A DNA stretch of 64,000 bases. Origin: Lysobacteraceae bacterium. Lineage in GTDB: Bacteria; Pseudomonadota; Gammaproteobacteria; Xanthomonadales; Rhodanobacteraceae. The stretch lies in contig SEHB01000009.1 in assembly GCA_004143945.1 (NCBI GenBank), positions 1 to 64,000 on the forward strand, given 5' to 3'. Of this stretch, positions 61,886 through 64,000 are shown in pieces. The notes under the pieces were generated by a model. That model ran no database searches. It was not told the origin of the DNA and saw nothing but the letters and a program-made list of their open reading frames with translations. A program made the position numbers and the translations under genes. Position 1 is the first letter of the stretch; the number at the start of each line of letters is the position of its first letter.

Positions 61886-62941
61886 ATGACCTACATCGCC
61901 AAACCGAAGCTCCACCACCCCACCCTCGCCTGCAACGCGATCGGCTTCACGCGGCGCGACTACGAGGGGAAGATCTCGACGCTGTGCGCGGGGTGCGGCC
62001 ACGATTCGATCTCGGCCGCGATCATCCACGCGTGCTGGGAGCTTTCGATCGAGCCGCATCGGGTGGCCAAGCTCAGCGGCATCGGCTGCAGCTCGAAGAC
62101 ACCGGACTACTTCCTCGGCCAGTCGCACGGTTTCAACACCGTGCACGGGCGCATGCCCTCGGTGCTGACCGGCGCGAACCTCGCGAACCGCGACCTGATC
62201 TACCTCGGCGTCTCCGGCGACGGCGACTCCGCCTCGATCGGCATCGGCCAGTTCGTGCATGCGATCCGCCGCGGCGTGAACATGGTCTACATCGTCGAGA
62301 ACAACGGTGTCTACGGCCTGACCAAGGGCCAGTTCTCGGCCACCGCCGACCAGGGCTCGATGTCGAAGAAGGGCGTCGCGAACACCGACGCGCCGATCGA
62401 CCTCGTCGGCCTCGCGATGCAGCTCGGCGCAAGCTTCGTCGCACGCGGATTCTCGGGCGACAAGCACCAGCTCGTGCCGCTGATCAAGGCCGCGATCGCG
62501 CACCGCGGCGCCGCGTTCATCGACGTGATCAGCCCTTGCGTCGCGTTCAACAACCACGCCGGCAGCACCAAGAGCTACGAATACGTGCGCGAGCACAACG
62601 ACGCGGTCAACCGCCTCGACGTGATCGAGGAGCGCGCGCCGATCAGCGTCGCCTATGAACCCGGCGAAACCGTCGAGGTGCAGCAACACGACGGCACCAC
62701 GCTGCGCCTGCACAAGCTCGATGCGAGCCACGACCCGACCGACCGCGTCGCTGCGATGAACTACGTGCACGCGCACCATGCGAGCGGCGAAGTCGTGACC
62801 GGCCTGCTCTACGTCGACGGCGATGCGCAGGACCTGCACCAGCACCTGAACACGGTTGCCGTGCCGTTGAATGCGTTGTCGGAGCGGGAGTTGTCGCCCG
62901 GGGCTGCGATGCTCGCGAGGATCAACGCGGGCCTGCGCTGA
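61886..62941 (+). CDS. korB: 2-oxoacid:acceptor oxidoreductase beta subunit (KorB-like, TPP-binding)
   Basis: STLCAGCGHDSISAAIIHACWELSIEPHRVAKLSGIGCSSKTPDYFLGQSHGFNTVHGRMPSVLTGANLANRDLIYLGVSGDGDSASIGIGQFVHAIRRGVNMVYIVENNGVYGLTKGQFS. Confidence 0.95.
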   Translation: MTYIAKPKLHHPTLACNAIGFTRRDYEGKISTLCAGCGHDSISAAIIHACWELSIEPHRVAKLSGIGCSSKTPDYFLGQSHGFNTVHGRMPSVLTGANLANRDLIYLGVSGDGDSASIGIGQFVHAIRRGVNMVYIVENNGVYGLTKGQFSATADQGSMSKKGVANTDAPIDLVGLAMQLGASFVARGFSGDKHQLVPLIKAAIAHRGAAFIDVISPCVAFNNHAGSTKSYEYVREHNDAVNRLDVIEERAPISVAYEPGETVEVQQHDGTTLRLHKLDASHDPTDRVAAMNYVHAHHASGEVVTGLLYVDGDAQDLHQHLNTVAVPLNALSERELSPGAAMLARINAGLR

Positions 62942-63044
62942 GCCCGCGATCCGGCGGATCTGCCAGGATCTCCCGCCTGAAGAGCGCCCGGCCATGATCG
63001 CGGCCCGGAAGCAGGCTCGCTTCGAATCCCGGAATCGGAGTTCC

Positions 63045-63443
63045 ATGGACCCCACGCTCTACGCCTCACTCGCCAACCGCGCATCGGACCTCGTCGAAGC
63101 CGGCGAGCACCTGCAGGCGATCGGAATCCTCGAGCAACTCGTCGAGAGCGACCTGCCGGATTTCGACAAGGCGGTGATGCAGCTCAACATCGCGACGGTG
63201 CGCGACAAGATGGGCGATCGTGAGGGTGCGCTCGCGAGCTACGCGACCGCGCTCGATTTCGAAGCGCGGACCGATGCGTATTTCGTCGCGCAGCAGTACG
63301 CGGCCTACCTCGCCCAGCTCGGGCGATATGCCGATAGCATCACGGTCTATCAGGGACTCATCGAGCGGCCGGACCTGAAGCCGGAATCGCGCGAGATGTT
63401 CGTCGCGAACGTGGCGACGTTGCAGGACCTCGCGCGCGGTTGA
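63045..63443 (+). CDS. Small TPR-like hypothetical protein
   Basis: MDPTLYASLANRASDLVEAGEHLQAIGILEQLVESDLPDFDKAVMQLNIATVRDKMGDREGALASYATALDFEARTDAYFVAQQYAAYLAQLGRYADSITVYQGLIE. Confidence 0.82.
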   Translation: MDPTLYASLANRASDLVEAGEHLQAIGILEQLVESDLPDFDKAVMQLNIATVRDKMGDREGALASYATALDFEARTDAYFVAQQYAAYLAQLGRYADSITVYQGLIERPDLKPESREMFVANVATLQDLARG

Positions 63444-63455
63444 CGGCCGCGCGGC

Positions 63456-63517
63456 ACCTTCTCGCGCGAGCGGGAGAAGGGAAAAGGGGGCACCTTCCCC
63501 CGCAGGCGGGAGAAGGA
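63456..63517. repeat. Two tandem imperfect palindromes CCTTCTC..GAGAAGG
   Basis: ccttctcgcgcgagcgggagaagg and ccttcccccgcaggcgggagaagg, between convergent genes. Confidence 0.85.
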
Positions 63518-63545
63518 ATGGCGGAAGCCGCGTCCGCGCTGCGCG

Positions 63546-64000
63546 TCAGCGCAGGTCGCAGAAGCAATGCGCGAACGCGCCGTAGCGCTTGCCGCGCAGC
63601 GAGTCGAGGATGCCGGCGAGGCGCTCCAGTTCGTGCTTCGCGAACATTCCGCGCGGCAGGCTCAGGCCCGCGCTGCGCGCGAGGCGCAGCATCGCCTCGC
63701 TGTCGCTGAGGCTCAATGCGAAGCGCTCCCACGCACCGAGTTCGCGTTCGACGTAGCGCACGTGGAAGCCCTCGGCGATGCCCGCGCGCGACGCCGCTGC
63801 GGCGATCGCGTCCTCGAGCCCGCCGAGCTTGTCGACGAGGCCGCGCTCCTTCGCCTGCGCGCCGGTCCACACGCGCCCCTGCGCGATCTCGTCGACCTGC
63901 TGCGGCGTCTTGTTGCGCGCATCGGCGACCTTGCCGATGAACTGCGCGTAGCCGCGTCGGATCACGCTCGTGATGATCGACTCCAGCTGCGGCGACAGCG
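63546..64000 (-). CDS. sppA: Signal peptide peptidase SppA-like protease, 5' end beyond the window
   Basis: [74 protein letters not shown]; frame open to the window edge. Confidence 0.88.
   Translation of the reverse strand, partial: LSPQLESIITSVIRRGYAQFIGKVADARNKTPQQVDEIAQGRVWTGAQAKERGLVDKLGGLEDAIAAAASRAGIAEGFHVRYVERELGAWERFALSLSDSEAMLRLARSAGLSLPRGMFAKHELERLAGILDSLRGKRYGAFAHCFCDLR

Noticed and set aside
63456-63517. Rho-independent terminator
   Set aside because: The palindromes are strong but lack a following T-tract; better described as dispersed REP-like elements.

Overview
64 kb of high-GC bacterial chromosome. Gene content and protein style suggest a Xanthomonadales/Lysobacterales gammaproteobacterium, but this is inferred from family resemblance only. 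About 55 CDSs are supportable. I saw no rRNA, tRNA, CRISPR array, transposase or prophage. Most of the supplied ORF track is spurious antisense or out-of-frame reading typical of ~70% GC DNA. The main points of interest are: (1) a co-directional 8-gene minus-strand cluster (20584-31822) of Tat-signal TldD, TldE/PmbA-like, DUF4159, MoxR ATPase, DUF58, BatA-like and two large membrane proteins, which looks like a chaperone/protease envelope system of unassigned function; (2) a divergent btaB-btaA / PlcP-like metallophosphoesterase locus (37628-40550) that could be a self-contained betaine-lipid (DGTS) remodelling cassette, with an 8-bp perfect inverted repeat in the shared promoter region; (3) a GltD-like/ferredoxin plus KorA-KorB 2-oxoacid:acceptor oxidoreductase operon (58011-62941); (4) several families of short dispersed repeats (GGGAATA/C heptads, GGGCTGA/GGGCCGA, CACGGGG/CACGGAG, GGGGCTGAAGCCCC palindromes, CGCTCAGGGCGAACGG, CCTTCTC..GAGAAGG). 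These often occur as inverted pairs at gene junctions and in three places run into coding sequence; (5) a 60-bp tandem array of the palindromic element; (6) unusual protein architectures: barrel-OmpA-Ig, Grx-IscA-like-rhodanese, and an Ada split from its methyltransferase.
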